Made by a program: the position numbers and the translations under genes. The notes below the pieces were generated by a model that worked only from the letters and a program-made list of their open reading frames with translations, was not told the DNA's origin and made no database searches. From Kineothrix sp. MB12-C1 (lineage in GTDB: Bacteria > Bacillota > Clostridia > Lachnospirales > Lachnospiraceae), in NCBI RefSeq assembly GCF_030863805.1, contig NZ_CP132957.1, forward strand, positions 2,170,001 through 2,234,000: DNA of 64,000 bases. The letters are read 5' to 3'. Every line of letters starts with the position of its first letter. The stretch's first letter is position 1. Of this stretch, positions 16,413 to 24,322 are shown one piece after another.

Positions 16413-18516
16413 AAAAACACCGGTTAACGAAGCAAATCTAAATAAAATAGATTATGCGACAAATGAGATAGATAACCGCGTCATAAGCCTTGATACCTCT
16501 AAGTTGGATAAAACCACGGCAAATGGCATGGTTAAGAATGTTACATACAACAGCACTAATGGTGTATTTACTGTTACCTATTTAAATGGCACTACGGCAA
16601 GCATTGATACAAAGCTGGAAAAAATGGCTGTGAATTTTGTTTATGATGCAGAGAATGAGCGTCTAGTTATTACATTAGATGATGGGACAAAACAGTATGT
16701 AGATATGAAATCCCTCATCACGCAATATGAGTTTAACTCTTCCGATACCATTTCATTCACCATTTCCAGCGAAGGGAAGGTACAAGCAGAGGTAAAGAAC
16801 GGGTCCATTACCTCGGATAAGCTGCAGCCTAATTATTTGGCAGACATTACCGTACAGGCCGGGATAGCTCAGACTAGTGCAGGAAATGCAGAGAATAGCG
16901 CGGATTTGGCAGAGACGTATGCTATAAGAGCAGAGGAAGCGGCGGAGCACGCGGAAAATGTATCAGACGTGCAAGTCATGACCCCCACGCAAATAGGAAT
17001 CGGCAAACCCGACAATATCACAATCGGTGTGAGCAACGGGACGTTTTATACTAAATTTAAGAATTATACATCTTTAGCTGATTTAGGATTGACTGCTCCT
17101 AAGACGTGCTTGGAGATTGCTACGGCTATGGGAAATAATTCACAGATAACGATGTCAATATCTGAAACTACTCCTACAGTCACAGATATTCCAGACACTT
17201 CTGGAAGTATTACTATTGAAAAAGTTACTGGTTTCCGAAGTTACGCCCATTTCAACGCGTTTACCGGAGGAACAAGTCCTCAAAGAGTGTATGTGAGATA
17301 CATACGACCGGAACACAATGCGATAAGCGATTGGACAGAATATTTAACTACCAGTAAGCTTACAAATAACCTTCTCGCTACCGTTCCGGGAACTGCTTTG
17401 GATGCGGTGCAGGGTAAGGAACTTGATACCAGAGTAACGACAAATACTAATGATATTGATACCCTAAATCAAAAGCTTGACAAGACAAATCTAAAATCAA
17501 ATTCTAATCTTCTTACGGTTGGAAAAGTGGGGGCGCAGTATACTACTATAAACGCGGCTATCAACTATGCAAAAACATACGCAAGTAAAACCAACAGAGT
17601 AGCGATACTAATATATGAGGGTACTTATGGCGAAGAAATAACGTTAAATGACAATCCGGGCATAGATTTGGTGGGAATTCAAGGGCAGACTATTATCCGG
17701 TATGCAAGCGCGTATCCAAACGCACCACTATACACCTGCGGACAGGGATATTTTTACGGTATAACATTCCAGAGCACTGGCGGGACAAATTCCTATGCAA
17801 TGCACTTTGAGAGACAAGGATTTACAAGCGCAAGCGGAGAGACGGTTTTTAGCCGATGCAGGTTTATTTCAGATACCAATGCTTCCGTAGGTGTAGGCAT
17901 GGGAAATTCTAATACGGTAGAGTTTCGGGACTGCACATTCATAGGACTTGGAACGGGGACAAAAGCTATCTATGCACACAACTATCCCACCGCAGCAACT
18001 AATCAAAACATGAGATTTATTAACAATCATATCGTAGGACATATCAACATTGATGATGCGCCTTTGGTGGTGGGTAACGGCGTTGTTGACTCGCCGATGG
18101 CATTACAATTTTTTAATAACTACAGCGAAAATGGTAACTTTTATTTTAAACAAGCTACAAACGGAAATTTGCCATATATACCGGTTGACCAGCATAACAT
18201 TTCCCTGCACTCAAACAGCGCCAATAATACGCTAATCGCTTTAAATCGCCGCGAATATGGCAGCTACTATTATGGTTACAGCAAACCGAGCAGCAAGATT
18301 CCCAATTCAAGCTATACCGATTATTTTATCCCACTAATAAATGCTGATAAGTATTCCATAACCGTTGATAGCGCGGTAATACAAGGAGTTGGTGATTACG
18401 ATAAAACTAAGTATTCGACTCCACTTAAGACTTCGGGAGGTTTTTTGCTAAGAGACACGGGCGATGCTGGGACAGGAAATTTTATTACAGTTAATTTTAC
18501 AATTTTACCTTTATAA
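16366..18516 (+). CDS. Receptor-binding/tail fibre protein with beta-helix domain
   Basis: A 716-residue fibre. It begins with a short hub-attachment segment (INWENYPSEKTPVNEANLN), common to upper-baseplate or fibre proteins of Firmicutes phages. Residues 60-200 are beta-rich repeats with a coiled-coil patch (AGNAENSADLAETYAIRAEEAAEHAEN). Residues 380-580 look like a right-handed beta-helix of the pectin-lyase type (GKVGAQYTTINAAINYAK, then IYEGTYGEEI and GIDLVGIQG), a fold used to bind or cleave surface polysaccharide. The catalytic state is unknown. Base composition is slightly GC-richer than the rest, which fits modular exchange of host-range genes. Confidence 0.85.
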   Translation: MNKIYSRINWENYPSEKTPVNEANLNKIDYATNEIDNRVISLDTSKLDKTTANGMVKNVTYNSTNGVFTVTYLNGTTASIDTKLEKMAVNFVYDAENERLVITLDDGTKQYVDMKSLITQYEFNSSDTISFTISSEGKVQAEVKNGSITSDKLQPNYLADITVQAGIAQTSAGNAENSADLAETYAIRAEEAAEHAENVSDVQVMTPTQIGIGKPDNITIGVSNGTFYTKFKNYTSLADLGLTAPKTCLEIATAMGNNSQITMSISETTPTVTDIPDTSGSITIEKVTGFRSYAHFNAFTGGTSPQRVYVRYIRPEHNAISDWTEYLTTSKLTNNLLATVPGTALDAVQGKELDTRVTTNTNDIDTLNQKLDKTNLKSNSNLLTVGKVGAQYTTINAAINYAKTYASKTNRVAILIYEGTYGEEITLNDNPGIDLVGIQGQTIIRYASAYPNAPLYTCGQGYFYGITFQSTGGTNSYAMHFERQGFTSASGETVFSRCRFISDTNASVGVGMGNSNTVEFRDCTFIGLGTGTKAIYAHNYPTAATNQNMRFINNHIVGHINIDDAPLVVGNGVVDSPMALQFFNNYSENGNFYFKQATNGNLPYIPVDQHNISLHSNSANNTLIALNRREYGSYYYGYSKPSSKIPNSSYTDYFIPLINADKYSITVDSAVIQGVGDYDKTKYSTPLKTSGGFLLRDTGDAGTGNFITVNFTILPL

Positions 18517-18543
18517 ACTATACATAGAACGGAGTAGAGAAGC

Positions 18544-18843
18544 ATGGAAACAGAAGTAGCGGTAAAATTTGAAGCCCATGAGCATGAAATAAAGTCATTA
18601 AAACATCGGGTGCAGGAGCTTGAGGCAGAAAGTAAAGCTATTCAAGCGTTGGCATTGTCTGTTAATAAGATGGCGGTAAATATGGAAAACATGCTGGAAG
18701 AGCAGAAGAAGCAGGGCGCAAGGCTGGAAGCATTGGAAAAGGTACCCGTGGAAACTAACCGGCAAGTAAAGGCTGCAATCATTACCGCTCTTGTTGGCGG
18801 AGTCGTAGGGGCCTTTGTTACAGCACTATTGACAATATTATAA
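18544..18843 (+). CDS. XhlA-like membrane-associated lysis protein
   Basis: A 99-residue protein with an N-terminal coiled coil (residues 10-70, EHEIKSLKHRVQELEAE) and one C-terminal membrane span (AAIITALVGGVVGAFVTALLTIL). This arrangement matches haemolysin XhlA-like proteins that accompany holins and endolysins. It is the first gene of the lysis module, 14 bases before the holin. The start ATG 18544 follows GGAGTAGAG. Confidence 0.8.
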   Translation: METEVAVKFEAHEHEIKSLKHRVQELEAESKAIQALALSVNKMAVNMENMLEEQKKQGARLEALEKVPVETNRQVKAAIITALVGGVVGAFVTALLTIL

Positions 18844-18857
18844 AAGGAGAGAAAAGT

Positions 18858-19061
18858 ATGAACAAAGAAGAATTTACAAAATGGTTAAAAGCGGCAGGAG
18901 TAAGGGCAATCAAAACAGTAGCACAGACAGCGGTTGCAATGATTGGCACGGCGGCGATCATGTCAGAGGTAAATTGGGTAGTGGTAGTGTCCGCATCGGC
19001 GCTGGCTGGAATCTTATCTCTGCTGACATCTACAGCAGGGCTGCCTGAACTGAAAGAATAA
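18858..19061 (+). CDS. Phage holin, r1t type
   Basis: A 67-residue protein with two membrane segments (TVAQTAVAMIGTAAIM and WVVVVSASALAGILSLLTS) separated by a short SEVN turn. The opening KAAGVRAIKTVAQTAVA and end GLPELKE are typical of the r1t holin family. It forms the lesion that releases the endolysin. AAAGGAGAG at 18843-18851 serves ATG 18858. Endolysin follows after 13 bases. Confidence 0.9.
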   Translation: MNKEEFTKWLKAAGVRAIKTVAQTAVAMIGTAAIMSEVNWVVVVSASALAGILSLLTSTAGLPELKE

Positions 19062-19074
19062 GGAGCGTGTAGTT

Positions 19075-20268
19075 ATGACAATAGGAGTAAACTGTGGGCA
19101 TACCATAAGTGGCGCCGGATATGGAGCCGTAGGTCTTATCAAAGAATCGAACCATACGAGGCTTGTCGGGTATGCTCTCATGGACAAACTACGCGCGGCA
19201 GGCGTTAAAGTAGTAGATTGCACGATAGATACCGCCAATACGCAAGCGGAGTACCTGGCTGCAGCCGTTGCGTTGGCAAATCGTGAGGATTTGGACTGGT
19301 TTATCAGCATCCACTTTAACGCTTCCGCAGCACATACCGGACAGGGCGTAGAAGTCTATACCTATGAGGGTAGGCAGTACCAGGATGCGCTTGATGTATG
19401 CAGTAATATCGCCACCTACGGCTTTAAAAACCGTGGGGTAAAGGCTGGTAGCGGTCTGTACGTAATTCGCAAAACAAAGGCTAAGTCCATGCTGATAGAA
19501 GTCTGCTTCTGCGATAATGAGCAGGATGTAGACCTATACAATAGCATCGGTGGAGCAGATACCATTGCGCAAGCTATCTTTAATGGAATCTATGATTATG
19601 CAGTCATGCCGGAGTCGGTACCGGAAGAAAATCACAATATGACCTCCGATGAGTTTGTAGAGTACGTGGGCGAGATTGCAAGACAGGATTGGATTGACCG
19701 TAAGATTATGCTTCCTTCGGTGGTAGTGGCTCAGGCTATCAAGGAATCCGCAAGAGGAACTTCGGAGCTGGCACAGAATGCCAATGCCTTGTTCGGAATC
19801 AAAAAGAACGGTTGGACAGGCAAGACTTATATCAAGATTGCTACAGAACAACGTACCGATGGAAGCTACTACACAGTCACCGGTATCGAATGGCGGGCAT
19901 ACGACAGTTGGAAATCATCCATACTCGACCACAATACCTACATAGCTGAAAGAAGTACGGATAGTGGCAAAACGTTGCGTTATAAGCCTATAATCGGATG
20001 TGATAACTATGTCTTTGCCTGTCAGTATTTGCAGGACTGTGGATATGCTACCTCACTGACCTACGCGGAGTCTCTCATCAATGACTACATCGAAAAATAT
20101 GACCTGACACGCTTTGATGTAGTAGAAGATGAACTTGCGCCGGAAGGGAAGCTATGGATTGTGCAACTTGGAGCCTACAGGAGCCGGAACAATGCCGAGC
20201 GGTTTATCAAACGGTTAGAGAGTATGGGAATTATATCTATGCTGAAATTGTATAAGGTAGAAGAGTAG
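19075..20268 (+). CDS. Bifunctional endolysin: amidase, glucosaminidase, SPOR-like
   Basis: A 397-residue lysin. Residues 1-175 are an N-acetylmuramoyl-L-alanine amidase (Amidase_3): zinc ligands H9 (NCGHTISG), E24 and H80 (ISIHFNAS), with catalytic E142 (MLIEVCFCDN). Residues 190-350 are a glucosaminidase of the FlgJ/LytG type with likely catalytic E223 in VVAQAIKESARGTSELA. The last 35 residues (WIVQLGAYRSRNNAERF) are SPOR-like and may bind denuded glycan. Two catalytic domains that cut different bonds in one phage lysin is a less common layout. No signal peptide, so export depends on the holin. Confidence 0.93.
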   Translation: MTIGVNCGHTISGAGYGAVGLIKESNHTRLVGYALMDKLRAAGVKVVDCTIDTANTQAEYLAAAVALANREDLDWFISIHFNASAAHTGQGVEVYTYEGRQYQDALDVCSNIATYGFKNRGVKAGSGLYVIRKTKAKSMLIEVCFCDNEQDVDLYNSIGGADTIAQAIFNGIYDYAVMPESVPEENHNMTSDEFVEYVGEIARQDWIDRKIMLPSVVVAQAIKESARGTSELAQNANALFGIKKNGWTGKTYIKIATEQRTDGSYYTVTGIEWRAYDSWKSSILDHNTYIAERSTDSGKTLRYKPIIGCDNYVFACQYLQDCGYATSLTYAESLINDYIEKYDLTRFDVVEDELAPEGKLWIVQLGAYRSRNNAERFIKRLESMGIISMLKLYKVEE

Positions 20269-20274
20269 GAGAAG

Positions 20275-20313
20275 GCCCCGGACTGTGATTTTTTCATGGT
20301 TTGGGGCTTTTTT
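20275..20313 (+). terminator. Late operon terminator
   Basis: Arms 20275-20288 and 20294-20307 pair over 14 positions (several G.U) and are followed by six Ts. It closes the lysis module. A very similar hairpin ends the next cassette at 21524-21565. Confidence 0.9.
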
Positions 20314-20465
20314 GCTTTTCTAGAAATTATTAGTACTCATCCGGGAGAAATTTCATATAGTAGTTTATGATTAATAAGTATCACTGTAAATAGTTATGTA
20401 AACACAATATGTAGATAAATGTAATATTTTGTTTAAATAAAACAAAAGCACACTAGATGTTGTGG

Positions 20466-20494
20466 TTGTGATTTCTTAACTACTGAGATATAAT
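20466..20494 (+). promoter_or_regulatory. Promoter of the acetyltransferase cassette
   Basis: TTGTGA (20466-20471), 17-base spacer, TATAAT (20489-20494). It lies in the 358-base gap between the late terminator and the small gene at 20672, leaving a leader of about 170 bases that is AT-rich and holds no further gene that I can see. Confidence 0.65.
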
Positions 20495-20671
20495 AATGGC
20501 ATAGATACTGCGCCTGTTGCGCTTATAATTTTTTCTTACTTTTATAATCCCGGACAAATAATTTCGCATATAAAGATAAGAATTAGAAAAAGGTGCGATT
20601 TATTTGCGTATATTTTTTAAATTAAAGAGAAACAATATAATATGCCAACTATTATCTAGGAGGTGGTATGT

Positions 20672-20845
20672 ATGGCAACAAAAAGTATTTTAAAAGATGT
20701 TAATATTAAAGATAAGCGACTTGCTCATACATTTGTAGAGTCGTTGAGTCAAATTGAGCGAGTTAAATACAAGCCTATAAAGATTACAAGAGAATGTACA
20801 GAAATAACGGGGGATAAAATCAAAGAATTCTTTGGTAAAAAATAG
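20672..20845 (+). CDS. Small partner protein of the acetyltransferase (57 aa)
   Basis: A 57-residue basic protein. ATG 20672 follows TAGGAGGTGG by 5-6 bases, a very strong ribosome site. It opens MATKSILKDVNIKDKRLA and ends GDKIKEFFGKK. The sequence has no clear DNA-binding motif. Three bases separate it from the acetyltransferase gene, and the pair has its own promoter and terminator, the layout of a type II toxin-antitoxin module with the antitoxin first. The antitoxin role is inference from context; it could also be a scaffold or an unrelated moron protein. Confidence 0.65.
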   Translation: MATKSILKDVNIKDKRLAHTFVESLSQIERVKYKPIKITRECTEITGDKIKEFFGKK

Positions 20846-20848
20846 GAT

Positions 20849-21475
20849 ATGGAACAAAAGTTTGTTAAGACACATTTTGTAGAGATGAATTTGAGTGATG
20901 TAATAGAACAGCTAGGAGAGGGTGAGACAAAGTCTATCCTCTCCTCTTTTACATGTCCTCTGAATAAAGATGTTGAAAATTTTATTAAGCATAAAGCAAT
21001 TGAATTCTCAAAAAGAACAACATCTAAAACTCATTTAGTATTTTGGCAGACAGAGGACGGGGAGCACACAGAACTTGTTGGATATTATACTGTTTCCATG
21101 AAAACGATTACAATAAGTAAATCGGTTCTAAGCGCTAACGAGATAAGAAAACTCACTTCTCAAGGCTGCGAACATACCAGAGCTGAATGCAGATTTCCAG
21201 CCCCTTTAATAGCCCAGTTGGGGAAAAATTACACGAGCGGCAATGATACATTAATCTCTGGACCAGATCTGCTGCAGATGGCTATTAATAAAATAAGAAA
21301 TGTGCAAAAAGAAGTTGGTGGCAGGTTCATATATTTAGAATGTGAGGATAAGAAAGAACTTCTTGAATTTTATAATGGATGTAATTTTAAGGTTTTTGGA
21401 AAAAGAGAATTAGATAAAGACGAGGACGATATCCAAGGAAGCTACTTAATTCAACTATTTGCAATGATATCGTGA
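20849..21475 (+). CDS. GNAT-like acetyltransferase, possible toxin
   Basis: A 208-residue protein. Weak but recognisable GNAT features: the central strand TELVGYYTVSMKTITIS, a long middle helix (LISGPDLLQMAINKIRN), and the C-terminal ECEDKKELLEFYNGCNFKVFG, which is the classical end of the GNAT fold where a residue next to the Y-x-x-x-G-F region contacts acetyl-CoA. GNAT toxins of the TacT type acetylate charged tRNA, but here substrate is unknown. Encoded with the 57-residue partner in a self-contained cassette near the prophage end, a place typical of lysogenic-conversion or superinfection genes. Confidence 0.7.
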   Translation: MEQKFVKTHFVEMNLSDVIEQLGEGETKSILSSFTCPLNKDVENFIKHKAIEFSKRTTSKTHLVFWQTEDGEHTELVGYYTVSMKTITISKSVLSANEIRKLTSQGCEHTRAECRFPAPLIAQLGKNYTSGNDTLISGPDLLQMAINKIRNVQKEVGGRFIYLECEDKKELLEFYNGCNFKVFGKRELDKDEDDIQGSYLIQLFAMIS

Positions 21476-21523
21476 TTTTACATAATTGGTACCGTGGGAG
21501 AAATTAAATAGTCTTGGTGAACA

Positions 21524-21565
21524 GGCTCTGAACCGTGATTGATTTCATGATTCAGGGCCTTTTTT
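21524..21565 (+). terminator. Terminator of the acetyltransferase cassette
   Basis: Arms 21524-21538 and 21545-21559 pair at 14 of 15 positions, followed by TTTTTT. The sequence resembles the terminator at 20275-20313 (shared CTGTGATT/CCGTGATT core and CAGGG or GGGGC right arm), which suggests duplication when the cassette was inserted. Confidence 0.85.
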
Positions 21566-21574
21566 CATGTAAAG

Positions 21575-22105
21575 TTATTGCGCACTCGTATTTCTTTTTT
21601 GCAATCTTTCCCACTGCTCCGGATACTCTTTGGCATACCACTCCAAAAATGGGCCGTAAAACTTCCCTTCAGCTATCTTCCTTGCTGTAATCGCGTCTAC
21701 CTTGTCGTGATATCCTCCGAGATGATATCTCGTTCCCTTGAAGCTTATATAGGATTTCCATAATCCGTTTGTCTCATCATAACATACACCCGTACATCCA
21801 CTTTTATTAGCTCGACTTAGCTTGCTATTTGATATACGCGCCACGTCAGAGCCTTCTTTTATAGTTTCATCCCTCTTTTTCCTCATGGCGGCAACCATAA
21901 TCTCTCTTTTAGTTTCAGCCGCAAGGCAACCACAACTCTTGCGCATTTTTCCGATATACGTGCCCGGTACCTCGACCCTATTTCCGCATTCGCATTCACA
22001 CAGGTATACGGTAAGGTTTTTACTGCCCACTGGCTTTATGCCTAAAGATTCAATCACTTTTAATCTGTCATATGTTTGGCCTATAACAATTTTTCTCTGT
22101 CTCAT
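21575..22105 (-). CDS. AP2-domain DNA-binding protein
   Basis: A 176-residue protein on the minus strand. N-terminal zinc-finger-like segment with CECECGNRVEV and SCGCLAAE (Cys pairs at about 50-55 and 76-78). C-terminal AP2-type domain, about residues 107-150: SGCTGVCYDETNGLWKSYI, then FKGTRYHLGGYHDKVDAI. This zinc region plus AP2 layout is frequent in phage proteins and relates to homing-endonuclease DNA-binding modules, but no HNH motif is present. GAGGAAT upstream supports the start at 22105. First gene from the right end in a small cluster opposing the lytic genes. Confidence 0.85.
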   Translation of the reverse strand: MRQRKIVIGQTYDRLKVIESLGIKPVGSKNLTVYLCECECGNRVEVPGTYIGKMRKSCGCLAAETKREIMVAAMRKKRDETIKEGSDVARISNSKLSRANKSGCTGVCYDETNGLWKSYISFKGTRYHLGGYHDKVDAITARKIAEGKFYGPFLEWYAKEYPEQWERLQKRNTSAQ

Positions 22106-22117
22106 AGCTTTGATTCC

Positions 22118-22321
22118 TCATCTGTCGGTCGGGATGGACTGGCTTTTCCCGCCAGCGTTATCACTCCTCCGCCTAAGGTCAGTGTGTGGCTCGTCCTCGT
22201 CTATAAGCCAGTCTCTACCCAGCTTTATGGCGGTTTTGTACCCGCCCTTTAAACATTTATGTCTCACAGTGCTTGCGTCTATGCCGTTGCGCTCCGCGTA
22301 TGTCTTTATTGGTATTAGCAT
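22118..22321 (-). CDS. Small helix-turn-helix protein, excisionase-like
   Basis: A 67-residue protein starting MLIPIKTYAERNGIDASTVRHKCLKGG: a winged helix-turn-helix like those in MerR/excisionase proteins, with YAERNGIDASTVRHK as the recognition part and GRDWLIDEDEP closing the wing. The tail is basic. AAGGGAGAAATC precedes ATG. Its place near the attachment site suits an excision or regulatory role, though the integrase lies elsewhere. It follows 12 bases upstream of the AP2 gene and is probably co-transcribed with it. Confidence 0.75.
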   Translation of the reverse strand: MLIPIKTYAERNGIDASTVRHKCLKGGYKTAIKLGRDWLIDEDEPHTDLRRRSDNAGGKSQSIPTDR

Positions 22322-22382
22322 GATTTCTCCCTTCTAATAAACGACAAAAGAGCGGTCTGACCGCCCGATTTTGTTTTGCTTC

Positions 22383-22700
22383 TTACTCCATAAATTCTTT
22401 CAAGTCCGCAAGCGTGATTTCTGAAAACATCTCGCTTTTCTCGTACCACTCCGCAAAGTCTTTGCGAACATCCTCGGCCGTAAAACCGATATAACTTCCG
22501 AGGTCTGTTTCTTCCTGGATATTCCGCATATAGTGTCTGTACGCTTCACAGGCATCGATATACAAATAGCCCTCGTTCTCGGCAATGTCCGCGAAAGCTT
22601 CATTTATACCTTTCCCGTAGGTTGTTTTGTAAGTGCCGATTATGGTTTCCTCTGCAACTTCCCAAACTTCTTCGATTGCGTTAATTGCTAAATTTTTCAT
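22383..22700 (-). CDS. Uncharacterised prophage protein (105 aa)
   Basis: A 105-residue acidic, helical protein (MKNLAINAIEEVWEVAEET, then ADIAENEGYLYIDACEAY). No membrane segment or known motif. AAAGGATGATTTATC precedes the start. It sits between the helix-turn-helix gene and another unknown gene on the same strand, in a position where many temperate phages carry small accessory genes. I do not recognise its family. Confidence 0.65.
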   Translation of the reverse strand: MKNLAINAIEEVWEVAEETIIGTYKTTYGKGINEAFADIAENEGYLYIDACEAYRHYMRNIQEETDLGSYIGFTAEDVRKDFAEWYEKSEMFSEITLADLKEFME

Positions 22701-22716
22701 GATAAATCATCCTTTC

Positions 22717-23082
22717 TTAGATGATAGTATACAGCCTTACTTCCTTGCTTTCATAGTCGATAGTGTCTAAAACTTCCACTTCCGCATAAGTGCCATCTTT
22801 TCTTCTGACTTTCACGGTATGGTCTGGAAGAAAATCAATACCTCTTGCTTTTACCGCCCATGCTTCTCCATTTTTTACAAAAAACGGTTCGAAAGTCTCG
22901 CTTTTAGGGTTCATTTTTAAGTCATTTTCGATTTTTCTTACAGCTTCCTTGATTCCAGCAAGAGAGCGGCGATTAGTGGCACTCCACTGACTCATACAAA
23001 CATCCCATGTATCTTCTATCTTCTCCTTGCTCCATCCGTTGTCAAGAAGGAATTGCATCTCTTTTTTGCACTCCGTCCACAT
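22717..23082 (-). CDS. Uncharacterised prophage protein (121 aa)
   Basis: A 121-residue protein. The frame opens further upstream, but I use the ATG at 23080-23082 (MWTECKKEMQFLLDNG) because GGAGGT lies 7 bases before it. The first half is helical with several Trp; the second half has a small beta-barrel pattern (FVKNGEAWAVKARG, HTVKVRRKDGTYAEVEVLD). No known family. It is the first gene of the minus-strand cluster; the GTGTTGCA repeats at 23250-23330 lie upstream and could control it. Confidence 0.65.
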   Translation of the reverse strand: MWTECKKEMQFLLDNGWSKEKIEDTWDVCMSQWSATNRRSLAGIKEAVRKIENDLKMNPKSETFEPFFVKNGEAWAVKARGIDFLPDHTVKVRRKDGTYAEVEVLDTIDYESKEVRLYTII

Positions 23083-23249
23083 ATCATACACCTCCATGTA
23101 ACTAAGTTGTTGTTTGCTATGTACATATAATACCACGATAGCGAGGTAATGTCAATGGGTTTTTAAAATATTATTTTAATAAATCGCAATTTATAGGCTA
23201 GATATCTCATATTTTGACGTTCAGGACATAATAAGGGGCATTTGAGACG

Positions 23250-23330
23250 TGTTGCACCCATGCAACACTTTTTAAGTACAATAATAATTAACTTATAAAT
23301 GCAAATTTTCGTGTTGCATATCGTGTTGCA
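23250..23330. repeat. GTGTTGCA repeat cluster near the attachment site
   Basis: The octamer GTGTTGCA occurs as an inverted pair (23250-23257 and 23262-23269, four-base spacer, followed by TTTTT) and as a direct pair (23311-23318 and 23323-23330, 12 bases apart). The gap 23083-23464 has no other gene. The repeats could be binding sites for an excisionase, integrase arm-type sites or an operator of the minus-strand cluster. Confidence 0.6.
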
Positions 23331-23464
23331 TCAATGTCCACAACGACCTACAATCCGACTTTTTGAAAGCATATTAGTTCGCAATAAAAACCTTTTAAAC
23401 GCCGTATTTATGCGGTATTGCATGGAAACATCGTAAAATCAAGGAATTATTAAATGTGGTAAAT

Positions 23465-23489
23465 ACGGGTTCAAGTCCGGTCACCAGCA
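23465..23489 (+). other. tRNA-Thr 3' fragment, probable prophage attachment site
   Basis: The sequence has a T-arm (stem 23465-23469/23477-23481 with one mismatch, loop TTCAAGT 23470-23476) followed by the 3' acceptor strand CACCAGC (23482-23488) and A. Firmicutes tRNA-Thr ends in CACCAGC and starts GCTGGTG, so this is best read as the 3' end of a tRNA-Thr gene left by site-specific integration. No 5' half of the tRNA is present here. From it to 23683 there is no gene, only a small hairpin (23624-23642). Confidence 0.6.
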
Positions 23490-23683
23490 GTATATTATGC
23501 TTAAAACAAAGCAGATGAGAAATTTCAGATTGTATATAAAAATAGGGAAATGGTAGACTGGATTTTACTTCGTCTGCCATATTTTTTATTCTATTAGGAA
23601 AGAGCTTGTTACATTAAAGTATGAAAGTGTGGAACACACTTTTGTTCTTCTATAAGCCGTAATGCAAGAGATTCCATACTGTC

Positions 23684-24322
23684 CTAAAGCCTTTTTAAAA
23701 GATCGTTTGGTTTGAGTCCATTTTGCTTAGCGGTCGTGTTCCAGAAAAAATGTGTCCCCATAAACCTCCAGCCAAAACGCGGAAAGTTAGGGCTGAACAC
23801 CAGGGTCTGACCGCTGCGGTTGGAATGGAGATTATCTGCAAGATTCTGTAATGCTGTTCCTAGGTTTTTAAGAGGACCATGCCCTATAGGAACTTTATCT
23901 ATGAATCCCATCATTTCACCTGCCCCTTGGCCAATGGCCTGTCTAAAAGTAAATCCTTCACGATGACACCAGTTTTTAATGATATCCACCGCGATATGAT
24001 TTTGGCGGCCTTCATAAAAACCGTTGTTTATGATTGCGTAGATAGAAATATCCTTATTGCCTTCGGTCTTATGGTATTCTGCAAGTTTAATAAGCATGCG
24101 AAACAGATGGGAAGGGACGGCATCGATGTAGAGCGGAAAGGCGAAAACCAGTGTATCCATGCGGCAAAGCTCCAGATATTGCTCTTTGGTCAGAGGAGCC
24201 ATGCTGATGTTATAATGGGATACTTGGTGCCCGGGATCCATCAGTGGTTGAAGTGACTGGAGCATCAGACCGGAGTTGCTTTTCCCGAGTTTTGGACTTC
24301 CGTTAATCATTGCAATTTTCAT
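23684..24322 (-). CDS. Flavodoxin-fold NAD(P)H-dependent oxidoreductase
   Basis: A 212-residue protein with the flavodoxin-like FMN-binding start MKIAMINGSPKLGKSNSG (phosphate loop SPKLGKSNS), a second strand with MDTLVFAFPLYIDAVPSH (flavin ring loop) and a third IYAIINNGFYEGRQ. This layout matches the NADPH-dependent FMN reductase/NAD(P)H oxidoreductase family. Its ATG overlaps the previous flavoprotein gene by 4 bases. The C-terminal 50 residues (RFGWRFMGTHFFWNTTAKQNG) extend beyond the core and may dock a partner. Part of a TetR-led operon; substrate unknown. Confidence 0.85.
   Translation of the reverse strand: MKIAMINGSPKLGKSNSGLMLQSLQPLMDPGHQVSHYNISMAPLTKEQYLELCRMDTLVFAFPLYIDAVPSHLFRMLIKLAEYHKTEGNKDISIYAIINNGFYEGRQNHIAVDIIKNWCHREGFTFRQAIGQGAGEMMGFIDKVPIGHGPLKNLGTALQNLADNLHSNRSGQTLVFSPNFPRFGWRFMGTHFFWNTTAKQNGLKPNDLLKRL

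Larger units (their letters stand above)
1..23489. mobile_element. Siphovirus-type prophage, right portion
   Basis: The left edge lies outside the window. The right edge is placed at the tRNA-Thr 3' fragment at 23465-23489. Gene order (terminase, portal, minor capsid, scaffold, capsid, connectors, tail tube, chaperones, tape measure, tail tip, fibre, holin, endolysin) is canonical for temperate siphophages of Firmicutes. No structural gene looks broken, so the element may be functional. Integrase, repressor and most replication genes are not in view and should lie to the left. Confidence 0.93.

Noticed and set aside
23311-23330. Start of a CRISPR array
   Set aside because: Only two direct copies of an octamer with 4 bases between; far too short for CRISPR repeats and spacers.
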